Notes under the pieces: model-generated
What the model saw: only the letters and a program-made list of their open reading frames with translations
The model's database searches: none
What the model was told of the DNA's origin: nothing
Made by a program: the position numbers and the translations under genes
Shown here: positions 1 through 8,575 of the stretch, piece after piece
Position numbering within the stretch: the stretch's first letter is position 1
Layout: each line of letters opens with the position of its first letter
Assembly (NCBI RefSeq): GCF_000235605.1
Contig: NC_016584.1
Span: 3,764,001-3,828,000 of the forward strand
Length of the DNA: 64,000 nt
Reading direction: 5' to 3'
Source of the DNA: Desulfosporosinus orientis DSM 765
GTDB taxonomy: Bacteria; Bacillota; Desulfitobacteriia; Desulfitobacteriales; Desulfitobacteriaceae

Positions 1-28
1 CAATAATGCATTTTTCCTGTGCTGTCAT
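1..28 (-). CDS. 5' end of an unidentified gene running off the window
   Basis: An ATG at 28-26 on the minus strand opens a frame that stays open to the window edge (MTAQEKCII). A strong ribosome site, GGAGGG at 36-41, sits 7 bases upstream. Only nine codons are visible, so no function can be given. It is divergent from the histidine kinase at 470. Confidence 0.45.
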
Positions 29-469
29 AGTTCTTCCCTCCAAGCTCTCCAACTTTTCTGAATATTCAATATAAATATGAGACTATACCATTTTAACCTA
101 CGAAGGATTATAAATAAAGAAAAAACTTTGTCATATCTTGTTGTTCTAATCAGATATGTTATGACTACTGCCTTTAAAGGGGTGTTATGTTTATTATTAT
201 ATTAATATATTGATTATAACTTAAAATTGTTACTAAACCTCTTCCATAATTTAGTATTTTATTTCTATTACTAAACCCTTAAAACAACGGCCGATAATGC
301 TTAAATAAACATCAACCGTTGTTTTTTATGCTCAATTTTCAAGAAAGCTTTGTATTGGGTTATTTCAATTGGAATAAATGACTATTAAAAAAAGATCATT
401 GGTTAATTCGACATTTTTTCACAGTCCTTTAAGGTACAATTTAAAGAGAATTTTTTTTAGGAGTGGACT
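29..469. other. AT-rich intergenic region with an orphan hairpin
   Basis: No convincing coding frame is seen. It separates two divergent genes. At 281-290 AAAACAACGG pairs with CCGTTGTTTT at 316-325, followed on the plus strand by a T-run, so it looks like a loose intrinsic terminator with a 25-base loop. No plus-strand gene precedes it in the window. It could end a small RNA or an upstream transcript. Confidence 0.4.
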
Positions 470-3103
470 ATTATCTACAGCGATTTATTAATTTATGAAA
501 TAGCAGTAATTTTTTTATGCTGCTCTGGCTTATGGTTATACTTAACGATTAAACACCCGTATTCTGATTTTATCTTAGGTATTTATTTTGCCCTTGTTAC
601 AATGTTTATAATCTACCAGGAATATATCCTCAACAAAGGTTTTCTCTATGATTTTCGGCCTATTACCATGATCCTGTCGGGTTTTATCGGCGGTCTTGAA
701 ACCGCAATAACTGCTGCTATCATAAGCTGTCTCTATCAATTCATATTTCTTGGAGACATTTCATTCGGAGGGATATTAATAATCTGTGCCTATGCTTGCC
801 TGGGTTGTTTCTTACACCATTTCAAAAGCAACCCTTTCATAAAAAAACTGTGGCTTTGGGCTTTTATCCCAGGCATAGCCCTTACCGGCATAGTGTCTGA
901 TACTATCATCGATTTCGTTGCTTATATAAGCTTCACCAGCCTTGCAGTAGTAATAATCTTAGGATTCCACTTCAAAATCCAATTACTGTTGGATCAGAGA
1001 TCAATTTATAAAGCCATCATGAAATCAAGTCCCTTGGATTTAATCGTTCTTAATGCTCATGGCCCAATTTATATCAGCAATCATCTAAAGTCTCAGTCAC
1101 ACTTTCAACAAAATATTGAACGTCTTTTACCTGCCGAAGAGCTTAATACTCTCTATAAAGACAGTACAACTCCCCAACACAGAGAAATCCCCTGTGAAGA
1201 CGAAAGACACATTTCCGCCGATTTCTTTACTTTTCAGCTAGCCAGTAACAATTCAGCTTGTCTGGCGATTGTTAATGATGTTACTGAACGAAAAAAAGAG
1301 CTGGAAATGCTCCGCCGGGCAAAAGAGAGCTTTTCTAAAGCTTTTCAGTTGGGTCCTCTTATGATGAGCATCAATTCTAGGGCTGACAGCCGATATATTG
1401 ATGTTAACCAGCGTTTCCTGGAAACAAGAGGATTCAAACATGAAGAGGTCATAGGCAAAACCCCTCCTGAAATTGGTGTGCCTGAAAGTGACTATAACAA
1501 GATTGTCGAACTTATTTTGACAAAGGGTAGTGTCAAAAATTTCGAAAGTTCTATAGCTACTCAATCAGGTCCAAATGGTACCTGTATTATTTCAGCAGAA
1601 GAAATACAAATTGACGATCAGGAGTGTATCTTATTCTTATATTACGATATAACTGAAATAAAGCGAATGCAGACAGAAAGCATAACGCAACTTACGGAGC
1701 GGATTAAATTAGAGGACGAGCTTTCTCAGAATAACCAACTTATTGCTGATATTATCAATAATATGCCAGACGCATTCTATGTTTTAGATAATCGCTGGCG
1801 TTTTACATTTGTCAATAAAAAAGTAGAGGAGCTATTATTAACCCGCGCAAACCTTCTCAACAAAGTGTTTTGGGATATTAACCCTCAAGCTCGAGGCACC
1901 CTATTTGATATCTATTTTCACGAAGCAAAACACAGTGACGTCCCTATCACCTTTGAAACTCCAAGCTTCTTACGAAAAAAAACCTGGTATCAAGTAGCAG
2001 TTTATCCCTCTGAAATAGGGTTGTCTGTTTATTATCGAGATATTTCTGAAAAAAAACTAGCCGATGAACAATTACTTAAAACCCAAAAGGAAATGAATAA
2101 TATCCTGGAGAGCATGACGGATTGTTTTTTTGCCATTAATTATAACTGGATATTCACCTATATTAATCGTGCAGGAGAAAAATTCTTTGACAAAAGTCAC
2201 AACGAACTATTAGGAAAAAAAATTACAGAGGTTTTTAACTTTGATGATATAACTTTCATTAAATTTCAGGAAGTGATGCATCAAAAACGCTCGGTGAATT
2301 TCGAAGTCCCCTACAAATTGTTCAATAATCAATGGATTGAGATCTATGCCTATCCCACAGAAACAGGACTTACCGCCTATTTCCACGATATTACAAGCCG
2401 AAAAATTGCGGAAAACGAAATATCAAGGCTTGACCGTCTCAACCTTGTCGGTCAATTGGCCGCTGGTATAGGCCATGAAATACGAAATCCTATGACTACG
2501 GTGCGTGGCTATCTTCAATTGCTTGGTTCAAAACCTGATTATTCAGCACAAAAATCTACCTTTGAATTAATGATTTCGGAATTAGATCGAGCTAACTCAA
2601 TTATTACAGAATTTCTGTCTTTGTCTCAAACTAAGCAAACGGAATTGGAGCTGCAAAACCTTAATGATATTCTAAACAATTTATACCCTCTCCTAGAAGC
2701 AGACGCTTTTACTCAAAATAAACAACTTTGTTTCCAGCTAGGAGATCTTCCCTATCTTAAACTCAATGGCAAAGAGATCACTCAACTTATTCTTAATTTA
2801 ACTCGAAATGGTCTTGAAGCCATGCAGGAAAGAGGTTGTCTGACGGTTAAAAGTTATGTGGAATATGATCAAGCAATCCTCGCGATACAAGATGAAGGAA
2901 CCGGCATTCCGCCAGAAAATCTCAAAAAAATAGGTACACCCTTCTTTACGACAAAAGACAAAGGCACTGGATTGGGACTGGCAACCTGCTACAGAATTGC
3001 AGAGACTCATAATGCTCGTTTGGATATTGATACAAGTACTAGCGGAACAACATTTTATCTCATTTTCCCTACCCCTGTAGTTCAGAAATACATCATTGAT
3101 TAA
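470..3103 (+). CDS. membrane PAS-domain sensor histidine kinase
   Basis: Orphan sensor kinase. The N-terminus has about six hydrophobic helices resembling the 5TM-5TMR_LYT sensor region. At least three PAS domains follow, then HisKA with H-box GHEIRNPMTTVRGYLQLL and a HATPase domain with N-box NLTRNGLEAM, DEGTGIPP and GTGLGLATCYRIA. The first ATG is at 602, but the frame is open back to a stop at 458. The only good ribosome site, AGGAG at 459-463, is 6 bases before an ATT codon at 470. Starting there adds 44 residues with a complete first membrane helix, so I prefer this non-standard start (877 aa). No response regulator is adjacent. The H-box resembles sporulation kinases that feed Spo0A; that role is inferred. 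A terminator follows. Confidence 0.88.
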   Translation: MIYSDLLIYEIAVIFLCCSGLWLYLTIKHPYSDFILGIYFALVTMFIIYQEYILNKGFLYDFRPITMILSGFIGGLETAITAAIISCLYQFIFLGDISFGGILIICAYACLGCFLHHFKSNPFIKKLWLWAFIPGIALTGIVSDTIIDFVAYISFTSLAVVIILGFHFKIQLLLDQRSIYKAIMKSSPLDLIVLNAHGPIYISNHLKSQSHFQQNIERLLPAEELNTLYKDSTTPQHREIPCEDERHISADFFTFQLASNNSACLAIVNDVTERKKELEMLRRAKESFSKAFQLGPLMMSINSRADSRYIDVNQRFLETRGFKHEEVIGKTPPEIGVPESDYNKIVELILTKGSVKNFESSIATQSGPNGTCIISAEEIQIDDQECILFLYYDITEIKRMQTESITQLTERIKLEDELSQNNQLIADIINNMPDAFYVLDNRWRFTFVNKKVEELLLTRANLLNKVFWDINPQARGTLFDIYFHEAKHSDVPITFETPSFLRKKTWYQVAVYPSEIGLSVYYRDISEKKLADEQLLKTQKEMNNILESMTDCFFAINYNWIFTYINRAGEKFFDKSHNELLGKKITEVFNFDDITFIKFQEVMHQKRSVNFEVPYKLFNNQWIEIYAYPTETGLTAYFHDITSRKIAENEISRLDRLNLVGQLAAGIGHEIRNPMTTVRGYLQLLGSKPDYSAQKSTFELMISELDRANSIITEFLSLSQTKQTELELQNLNDILNNLYPLLEADAFTQNKQLCFQLGDLPYLKLNGKEITQLILNLTRNGLEAMQERGCLTVKSYVEYDQAILAIQDEGTGIPPENLKKIGTPFFTTKDKGTGLGLATCYRIAETHNARLDIDTSTSGTTFYLIFPTPVVQKYIID

Positions 3104-3118
3104 CAACCACGATAAAAA

Positions 3119-3151
3119 ACAAGTGCCTTGAGTTCTAGGCACTTGTTTTTT
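3119..3151 (+). terminator. intrinsic terminator after the kinase
   Basis: ACAAGTGCCT (3119-3128) pairs with AGGCACTTGT (3137-3146) around an 8-base loop and runs into TTTTTT. It lies 16 bases after the kinase stop codon. Confidence 0.85.
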
Positions 3152-3279
3152 ACACACGCAAAAGCTGGCTGTATAGAGATCTCCGTCAAGCTGAAATTTG
3201 TCAAATCCACTGACAAATATTATGGACAAGAAGTGGATAATCTAGATTGTGATAACTGCAACCAAAAGGAGACCTGATC

Positions 3280-3747
3280 ATGCCCAAATTTTTGGTATAT
3301 CCAATCTTCACCTCTATTTTTTCAATAATTTTGATTGCCAATGTTCCCAAAAGTGAAATTCGCCGTCTGTCTATTTATGGAATCATTTTCGGAGGAATGC
3401 TGGACGTAATCGTGCATCTTTTTGGATATATCACCGGCTTATTCTCTTGGACAAATTTCGGCCCCTTTGGTTTTATAGGGGTTCATATCTTTCCTAATGT
3501 ATCTTGGTCTATTTTTTTTATTTTATATTTCTACTTCTTGCCTCAGCAAAGACCTTTAAATTATATCTTCATTGGCGGTGGAATCTTTTTTTCCATCATG
3601 TATTATAACATGGTTATTGATATGGGGATTTTAAATGCATCCAGCCGTTTTTGGCTGCCTCTGTTCGGTTTTTCTGTGTGGTTTGGGCTAGCCACCTGGG
3701 GTTATTATAAATTGAATGGAGGGATTTCCCTTGGAAAACACTCATAA
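3280..3747 (+). CDS. small multi-pass membrane protein of unknown function
   Basis: A 155-residue hydrophobic protein with about five predicted membrane segments (for example near residues 5-20, 28-50, 70-86, 94-112 and 125-145) and a short Gly/Lys tail. AAAGGAG lies just upstream of the ATG. I do not recognise a named family. The next gene, an iron alcohol dehydrogenase, starts inside its last codons, so the two are probably translationally coupled. Whether the membrane protein serves the dehydrogenase (substrate entry or membrane tethering) cannot be told from sequence. Confidence 0.75.
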   Translation: MPKFLVYPIFTSIFSIILIANVPKSEIRRLSIYGIIFGGMLDVIVHLFGYITGLFSWTNFGPFGFIGVHIFPNVSWSIFFILYFYFLPQQRPLNYIFIGGGIFFSIMYYNMVIDMGILNASSRFWLPLFGFSVWFGLATWGYYKLNGGISLGKHS

Positions 3748-4903
3748 TTTTCTCCTGCCGAAAACGAATCTCATGGGTACAGGGGCAATCAAAGACCTGC
3801 CAAACCAATTATTATCCTTTAAGCTCAGCAAAGTATTAATCGTAACCGATAAAAATATGATAAGCCTCGGCTATGTAGATAGTATCGAGAGAATCTTAAA
3901 AAATCTTTTCATTTCATATGATATTTTTGACGGTATTTTACATCCCAACCCTACGGTTTCGTTTGTTGAGGACGGTTTAACCTATCTTAAAAAAGGTTTT
4001 AATGTGTTTAAACGTAATTATAAACTGATTATATCCATCGGCGGTGGAACAAATCACGATTGTGCCAAAGCAATAGCGACAGTAGGTACCAATGGCGGTT
4101 CAATCAATGATTATGAAGGGTTTAATAAAGTCACCAAACCGGCTATCCCGCATATTGCCATCAATACCACCGCTGGGTCTGCGGCTGAATTAACCATGTT
4201 TGCCATTATAACCGACCAATCCAGGAAAGTGAAAATGGCCGTCGCTTCTCCTTTTCTAACTCCCTATATCTCAGTCAACGACCCAATATTTATGACCACC
4301 ATGCCCAAAGAGGTCACCGCCAGCTCCGGTATTGACGTTGTTTCCCATGCCATTGAAGCCTTTGTCTCAACAGAAGCTTCTCCTATCACTGATTCTTTAG
4401 CACTAAAGGCCATAAGATTAGCTTTCGAGTATCTGCCCAGAGCTTATGAAAACGGCAATGATCTTGAAGCCCGGGAAAAAATGATGTTTGCCAATACTAT
4501 GGCAGGTATGGCTTTTAACAATGCCGGATTGGGCTACGTACACTGTATGGCTCATCAATTGGGAGGATTCTATAATCAAACCCACGGCTGCTATAACGCC
4601 GTCCTATTGCCTTATGTGTTTGAATTCAATTCCCCATCCATACCGGAAGAAAGAATCTTTCAGCTGTGTGAAGCCATTGGACCTATAACCCGCAACCGAA
4701 TTCAAGCAATTGATATCATCATTGACTCAATCCATGAATTAAGATCTAAAATCGAGATCCCAGGCAATTTAACGGAAATGGGGCTAAAAGCAGGTGATAT
4801 CGAACCCCTCTCTCAAAACGCTCTCAAAGATATTAGTGCATTCACAAATCCCAGACAAGGTTTTGTGGATGATATTATTTACCTAATTAAATCTGCCTCC
4901 TAG
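3731..4903 (+). CDS. iron-containing alcohol dehydrogenase
   Basis: Type III (Fe-ADH) NAD(P)-dependent alcohol dehydrogenase, cytoplasmic, about 390 aa as usual for the family. The nucleotide-binding turn reads IGGGTNHDCAKAIA, and the metal ligands are the Asp and His of SGIDVVSHAIEAF plus the two His of HCMAHQLGGFYNQTHG. An in-frame ATG at 3716 has no ribosome site. GGAGGG at 3718-3723 is 7 bases before a TTG at 3731, so I start there. The start overlaps the end of the membrane-protein gene by 17 bases, which suggests coupling. Substrate cannot be assigned: family members act on ethanol, butanol, 1,3-propanediol or 4-hydroxybutyrate. Confidence 0.9.
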   Translation: MENTHNFLLPKTNLMGTGAIKDLPNQLLSFKLSKVLIVTDKNMISLGYVDSIERILKNLFISYDIFDGILHPNPTVSFVEDGLTYLKKGFNVFKRNYKLIISIGGGTNHDCAKAIATVGTNGGSINDYEGFNKVTKPAIPHIAINTTAGSAAELTMFAIITDQSRKVKMAVASPFLTPYISVNDPIFMTTMPKEVTASSGIDVVSHAIEAFVSTEASPITDSLALKAIRLAFEYLPRAYENGNDLEAREKMMFANTMAGMAFNNAGLGYVHCMAHQLGGFYNQTHGCYNAVLLPYVFEFNSPSIPEERIFQLCEAIGPITRNRIQAIDIIIDSIHELRSKIEIPGNLTEMGLKAGDIEPLSQNALKDISAFTNPRQGFVDDIIYLIKSAS

Positions 4904-4923
4904 AAGCTAGACAGCCCGTCCCT

Positions 4924-5781
4924 TTAACTGTGACAAAAGACCATTTGTCCAAGCTCAACCTCTAAATTGTCTGCTACAATCTCGCATTTGGCCCGCAGTA
5001 AGAAAAACAGCCTTCTGTCCTCCCTGCCAAGAGCTTCTATGGATTCATAATTTGCCTGCCCTTTACTGATAATGATGTCAGAATTCTCATAGACCTGTTT
5101 AAATTCTTCAGAGCAATCCTTCAAAACGGTCCCTAAAAAACCGCTGCCATTAGAAATAACGCGTATCTTCTCTGTGATACCTACATGATCCGCATCTGCC
5201 ATAGTAGCGTCATTCAAAATCGGCTGATCTTTAACCGCATAGGTCACCTCAACCCCCTGTTCAAGGAGTTGTTCCGCTAAAAGTCGATCAAAAGCAATTT
5301 CACCGCTATTATCTCCAAGAATTAATACACTACGTGCATCCTTTAATTGTTTCTGGAAGTCCTCGTAATCATCCCGGGCAAAGTCTTTCTCCATAGCCTC
5401 CCGGATACTCCCCTCAACATCAAAATCTTTCAGAATGCCCATATCAATAATATTGCCGGCAACTGCGATTTTCAGCGACATAAAGAGAGGATCGTTATTA
5501 CGGGAAATCTTCTCTCTTAACTGAGGTAAAAGTTTTAGGGCCAGATGGTTGGATTCTTTCTTTGCTTTTAGAAAGGGGTCTTGGATTCCCAACAACTCAT
5601 TAACCCTTCTCAGAACAACCGTCGAGTTTTCTGCCGGAGTTCCTTGGGGATCGCATTCAGGCAGGAGGGATAAAATTTGATAAATTATTTCTCTGGCTTT
5701 TTCCTCAGGGATTTTTGTTTGGGCAATTGTATTAATCGTCTGCTTTAAGTAGCAAGGAATGCATTCCAGGGCAACCTTCAC
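4924..5781 (-). CDS. DUF89 / ARMT1-like metal-dependent phosphatase
   Basis: A 285-residue DUF89 protein. Visible family marks are the N-terminal CIPCYLKQ with two Cys, the core ILGDNSGEIAFDRLL (metal-binding Asp/Asn), and SKGQANYE near the C-terminus. DUF89 enzymes are metal-dependent 'damage-control' phosphatases acting on sugar phosphates and related metabolites; the prokaryotic Cys-containing subgroup is little studied. The start is GTG with AGGAGG 8 bases upstream. It is convergent with the alcohol dehydrogenase, with only 20 bases between the stops. The exact substrate is unknown. Confidence 0.85.
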   Translation of the reverse strand: MKVALECIPCYLKQTINTIAQTKIPEEKAREIIYQILSLLPECDPQGTPAENSTVVLRRVNELLGIQDPFLKAKKESNHLALKLLPQLREKISRNNDPLFMSLKIAVAGNIIDMGILKDFDVEGSIREAMEKDFARDDYEDFQKQLKDARSVLILGDNSGEIAFDRLLAEQLLEQGVEVTYAVKDQPILNDATMADADHVGITEKIRVISNGSGFLGTVLKDCSEEFKQVYENSDIIISKGQANYESIEALGREDRRLFFLLRAKCEIVADNLEVELGQMVFCHS

Positions 5782-5910
5782 AAGCAGAACCTCCTCATCT
5801 TTGTAGAATTATGGATTTTGCAATATAAGCCACGATTTTTAGTTTAACTAAAACCATAAAATATATTAATCTATTTTCCAAGTTCTTAATAATCCTGACA
5901 AACAGAAAGA

Positions 5911-5936
5911 GGACTTCGAAAAGATAATCGAAGCCC
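5911..5936 (-). terminator. probable terminator of the cysteine-cluster gene
   Basis: On the minus strand GGGCTTCGA pairs with TCGAAGTCC (one G-U) around an 8-base loop, followed by TCTTTCTG. It lies just downstream of the stop at 5952. The U-run is short. Confidence 0.5.
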
Positions 5937-5951
5937 GTCAAAGCAGACTAT

Positions 5952-6677
5952 TCAATCCTCCAGGGAGAAATCGTTTAAGCTATCCTCTCCCGACACTAAC
6001 AGTTTAAAGCCAAATTTCATTAGCTGAATGTCATCTTGTCTGATTCCCTGTATTTGTTCCTCACTCAAATTCATTCTTTCAAACACGTAAGGATTATTCA
6101 TTAATAAACATCTGAATTTATCCAGATCATAACAGGCCGTGAAGAAAAGATCACTGATTTTTTTATCTCTGGCCTTGCTGCCGGTAAGTTTGAGATGTTT
6201 AGGTATTTCATTAAAACCCTCTTCCATTTCTTCGTAGATCTCTAAACCTTGGTCGCTAATCCATTCTTTAATGGTTTGTACCTTAGGCTCTTTAAGACCA
6301 TGGCAGCGGGAACTTTCAAAGATAAAGGAATACTTGCCTCCCCCAAGCATGTCCACCGGAGCAATCCGGCAAGACCATGGCCTCTCCAGATAAACCTGAC
6401 ATCCCTTACCTGTGATGAAGGGACATTTCAGATTATCCTCTTCGGACATTTTGATTTGTACAAAGGTAAATCCGGTGTGAGGCGCCTGTACCTTAAGGGT
6501 ATACTTTTCCAAAAATTCTCCAGATGGGAGGCCTAAAGAATTTTTCATTCGCAAGACATCGTAAGGAGTAAGATAAATATTAATGTCCCGGCAGCACTTT
6601 TTAAAGCAATCCAGCCCATCATGACAATGAAATTGAAATTCGCTGTTTTCATCCAGGACCAATTGTCGGTGATTCAT
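5952..6677 (-). CDS. YkgJ-type cysteine-cluster protein
   Basis: A 241-residue protein with the YkgJ/Fli-B-like cysteine pattern: HCHDGLDCFKKCC followed by INIYLTPYDVLRMK, then CPFITGKGCQVYLERPWSCR. These Cys are thought to bind zinc or an iron-sulfur cluster. The biochemical role of the family is not established; some members are linked to flagellin N-methylation or metal handling, but nothing nearby supports that here. The ATG has AAAGGGGG upstream. The C-terminal 90 residues are helical without known motifs. A second cysteine-cluster protein lies at 8696-9283. Confidence 0.8.
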   Translation of the reverse strand: MNHRQLVLDENSEFQFHCHDGLDCFKKCCRDINIYLTPYDVLRMKNSLGLPSGEFLEKYTLKVQAPHTGFTFVQIKMSEEDNLKCPFITGKGCQVYLERPWSCRIAPVDMLGGGKYSFIFESSRCHGLKEPKVQTIKEWISDQGLEIYEEMEEGFNEIPKHLKLTGSKARDKKISDLFFTACYDLDKFRCLLMNNPYVFERMNLSEEQIQGIRQDDIQLMKFGFKLLVSGEDSLNDFSLED

Positions 6678-6768
6678 AATTATGCCCCCTTTCCAATCCC
6701 TTATTATTATAAATTATCTTACCCGGATTAGATAGTCAGGGAATCCATCATCAAAGAAAGGTTTGTCT

Positions 6769-7185
6769 TTATTCACTTTTTATCTCAGTTAGTGTTACAG
6801 TAACCATATGGGAAGATCCATTGCGATAATTGGTTAACTTTACTTTATCATTAGGATTATATTTAAATAATTCATGGGTCAAGCCTGCTGAGTCGGAAAT
6901 GGCGGCATCGTTGATGTGTGTAATGATATCACCCTGTTTTAAGCCTGCTTGATCTGCCGGCCCGACGTTTTGGGCTATCTCTGTAACCGGATAGGACGAT
7001 GGATTGTAGTCAACCTTAATTCCTTGAGATACTGGCTGAGTAACTGAAATAGGCATTTTGACCCCAGTTTGCGGCTTGTTAGTGTACACCGAAATCATAA
7101 GTCCGGCTGATATAACTCCTCCTATCAGTGCGCCTACTAAACCAGTCACTAACGCCATACGGGGAGAACTGCCATTATTATTCAT
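6769..7185 (-). CDS. membrane-anchored PDZ-domain protein
   Basis: A short N-terminal cytoplasmic tail is followed by one membrane helix (about residues 10-32, ALVTGLVGALIGGVISAGLM) and a single PDZ domain (residues about 60-135, with VGPADQAGLKQGDIITHIND). The layout resembles the C-terminal part of HtrA/DegP-like proteases, but no trypsin-like domain is present, so it is a stand-alone PDZ adaptor. I start at the ATG at 7185, six bases after GGAAGG, rather than at 7191. It may bind peptide C-termini outside the membrane; partner unknown. Confidence 0.75.
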   Translation of the reverse strand: MNNNGSSPRMALVTGLVGALIGGVISAGLMISVYTNKPQTGVKMPISVTQPVSQGIKVDYNPSSYPVTEIAQNVGPADQAGLKQGDIITHINDAAISDSAGLTHELFKYNPNDKVKLTNYRNGSSHMVTVTLTEIKSE

Positions 7186-7310
7186 GTCCATCCTTCCTTT
7201 GCAATATTTTTTGTTAAAGATTTTAGATCAATAAGTATTAAAAATAATTGGCAAAACAATGAATAACTTATGAAGAAACTATTAAGAATTCAACGACACC
7301 TTCTAAAATC

Positions 7311-7340
7311 AACACCTCCCGGAATCCACCGGGAGGTGTT
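7311..7340 (-). terminator. terminator downstream of panB
   Basis: AACACCTCCCGG (7311-7322) pairs perfectly with CCGGGAGGTGTT (7329-7340), 12 bp with a 6-base loop. On the minus strand it is followed by GATTTTAG. It lies 29 bases after the panB stop. Confidence 0.75.
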
Positions 7341-7368
7341 ATTTGCAATTCACTGCTGTAGGTCTTTT

Positions 7369-8184
7369 TTAACCAAACAAGGCTTTAAATTCCTGTAATT
7401 CACCGCTATCCATGATTCGAACATTATTTTTCTCTGGAAAAAGTCCGTTTTCCACTTCATCTTTATAGCTTTTAACGGCTTGAAACGTGGACGTCTTATA
7501 ATCTGCATACTCTTTTACATGAACAAGTTTTCTTTGTGTCATCCCCAACAAATCATTGATGACTTGAACCTGGCCATCACAATATCTCCCTGCTGCAATG
7601 CCAATGGTCGGAATTTTTAATTGTTTAGATATTAATCCTGCAACTTCCTCGGGAACCATTTCTAAGACCAGTAACTTTATCCCCGCTTTCTCTAGACTCA
7701 GGGCACTTTCTAACAGTTCTTTAGCTTGTTCAAAGGTTTTCCCTTGTACTGAGGCTTTGTCATGAGTCTGAGGCGTAAAACCTAAATGTCCGACAACATC
7801 AATATTATTCTTGGTTAAGTATTCAACCACCAGTTCCTCTCGTCCTTCAAGCTTAACGGCATCAGCTCCTGCCTGTATAAACAACCGGGCGTTTTGTAAA
7901 GCTATTTCATCGGTTTCATAGGATCGATACGGCATGTCGGCAAGCAATAGGGCATCTTTAACGCCCCTTCTGACGGCTTTTAAATGATGCAGCATATCAT
8001 CCATGGTTACTTCCACGGCACTCTCATACCCAAGCATATTGGTGCCGACACTATCCCCGACAAAGATAACGTCAACCCCCGCCTTCTCCTGCATAACAGC
8101 GGTAGGATAGTCATAACAGGTTAGCATCGTAATCCTTTTTCCCGCTTTTTTCATGTTCATAACCAATTCAATGGTTTTTTTCAT
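7369..8184 (-). CDS. panB: 3-methyl-2-oxobutanoate hydroxymethyltransferase
   Basis: Ketopantoate hydroxymethyltransferase, the first committed step of pantothenate and CoA synthesis. It transfers a hydroxymethyl group from 5,10-methylene-THF to 2-oxoisovalerate. At 271 aa it is full length, with the family marks ITMLTCYDYPTA, VIFVGDSVGTNMLGYES (metal-binding Asp), ADMPYRSY, ADAVKLEG and GHLGFTPQ. panC and panD are not nearby, which is unusual since they are often clustered. The gene has a 160-base leader holding a short peptide frame and an intrinsic terminator, so attenuation is likely. About 20 bases of its 5' end are repeated upstream at 8223-8243. Confidence 0.95.
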   Translation of the reverse strand: MKKTIELVMNMKKAGKRITMLTCYDYPTAVMQEKAGVDVIFVGDSVGTNMLGYESAVEVTMDDMLHHLKAVRRGVKDALLLADMPYRSYETDEIALQNARLFIQAGADAVKLEGREELVVEYLTKNNIDVVGHLGFTPQTHDKASVQGKTFEQAKELLESALSLEKAGIKLLVLEMVPEEVAGLISKQLKIPTIGIAAGRYCDGQVQVINDLLGMTQRKLVHVKEYADYKTSTFQAVKSYKDEVENGLFPEKNNVRIMDSGELQEFKALFG

Positions 8185-8243
8185 CCTCCATCCATCCCTT
8201 CTTGGTTTCCGGTCCTCCTGCCATAATTCAATGGTTTTTCATC
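8164..8243. repeat. short direct repeat of the panB start region
   Basis: AATTCAATGGTTTTT with its TCAT end occurs at 8166-8184 (panB codons 1-7, complement) and again at about 8225-8242. The upstream copy makes ATG AAA AAC CAT TGA on the minus strand, a four-residue decoy frame. It looks like a local duplication. Confidence 0.5.
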
Positions 8244-8250
8244 AAGACGC

Positions 8251-8280
8251 AAAAAGCCCTCTGACATCAAGTCAGAAGGC
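8251..8280 (-). terminator. attenuator-like terminator in the panB leader
   Basis: On the minus strand GCCTTCTGAC (8280-8271) pairs with GTCAGAGGGC (8265-8256), 10 bp with one G-U and a 5-base loop, then TTTTTGCG. It lies 66 bases before the panB start, after a leader peptide, so it would cut off panB transcription. A competing pairing exists: GGAAGG at 8307-8302, just after the leader stop codon, can pair with CCTTCT of the terminator's 5' arm. Confidence 0.7.
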
Positions 8281-8310
8281 ACACTGATACAGCAAAGCCC
8301 CCCTTCCGTC

Positions 8311-8346
8311 TCAGTCCTCTTTAGGTACAAGCAGTCGGGCCTTCAT
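8311..8346 (-). CDS. 11-residue leader peptide upstream of panB
   Basis: ATG at 8346 opens MKARLLVPKED, ending in TGA at 8313-8311. GGAGG stands 8 bases upstream, as good a ribosome site as any in the window. The peptide contains Leu-Leu-Val codons (CTG CTT GTA). It ends right before the strand that can compete with the terminator at 8251-8280. PanB uses the valine precursor 2-oxoisovalerate, so control by leucyl- or valyl-tRNA supply is plausible but inferred. A weak promoter (TTGCTG, 16 bases, TATACA) lies at 8450-8423. Confidence 0.5.
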   Translation of the reverse strand: MKARLLVPKED

Positions 8347-8533
8347 TTAAATTGCCTCCATCTTTGGTTAACATAACGGTATGGTCGATTCGTACCATCC
8401 TAGTTGTCCAAGGCGGAAAGCATGTATATTGTCATGTTATCATGCAGCAAGCGTTGCTTCAACCCTGATTTCAATGTTTTCCCACCGGTGGGTGGTTGAG
8501 AATATGAGGCCTGGCTCGCGATGGTAATACACG

Positions 8534-8575
8534 GCATGTCCCAGTTTGAAACGCCCATTTCAAAATGGGACATGC
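8534..8575. repeat. long inverted repeat between divergent genes
   Basis: GCATGTCCCAGTTTGAAA (8534-8551) pairs with TTTCAAAATGGGACATGC (8558-8575), 18 bp with one mismatch and a 6-base loop. No T-run follows on either strand, so it is not a classical terminator. A perfect palindrome CCCACCGGTGGG lies nearby at 8481-8492. The 8347-8695 stretch otherwise shows no coding frame. Confidence 0.6.

Noticed and set aside
3716-3730. ATG at 3716 as start of the alcohol dehydrogenase
   Set aside because: It has no ribosome site, while the TTG at 3731 has GGAGGG at the right distance.
8251-8400. T-box or known riboswitch upstream of panB
   Set aside because: No T-box bulge sequence and none of the TPP, SAM, THF, glycine or ZTP core motifs; only a peptide frame and terminator are visible.
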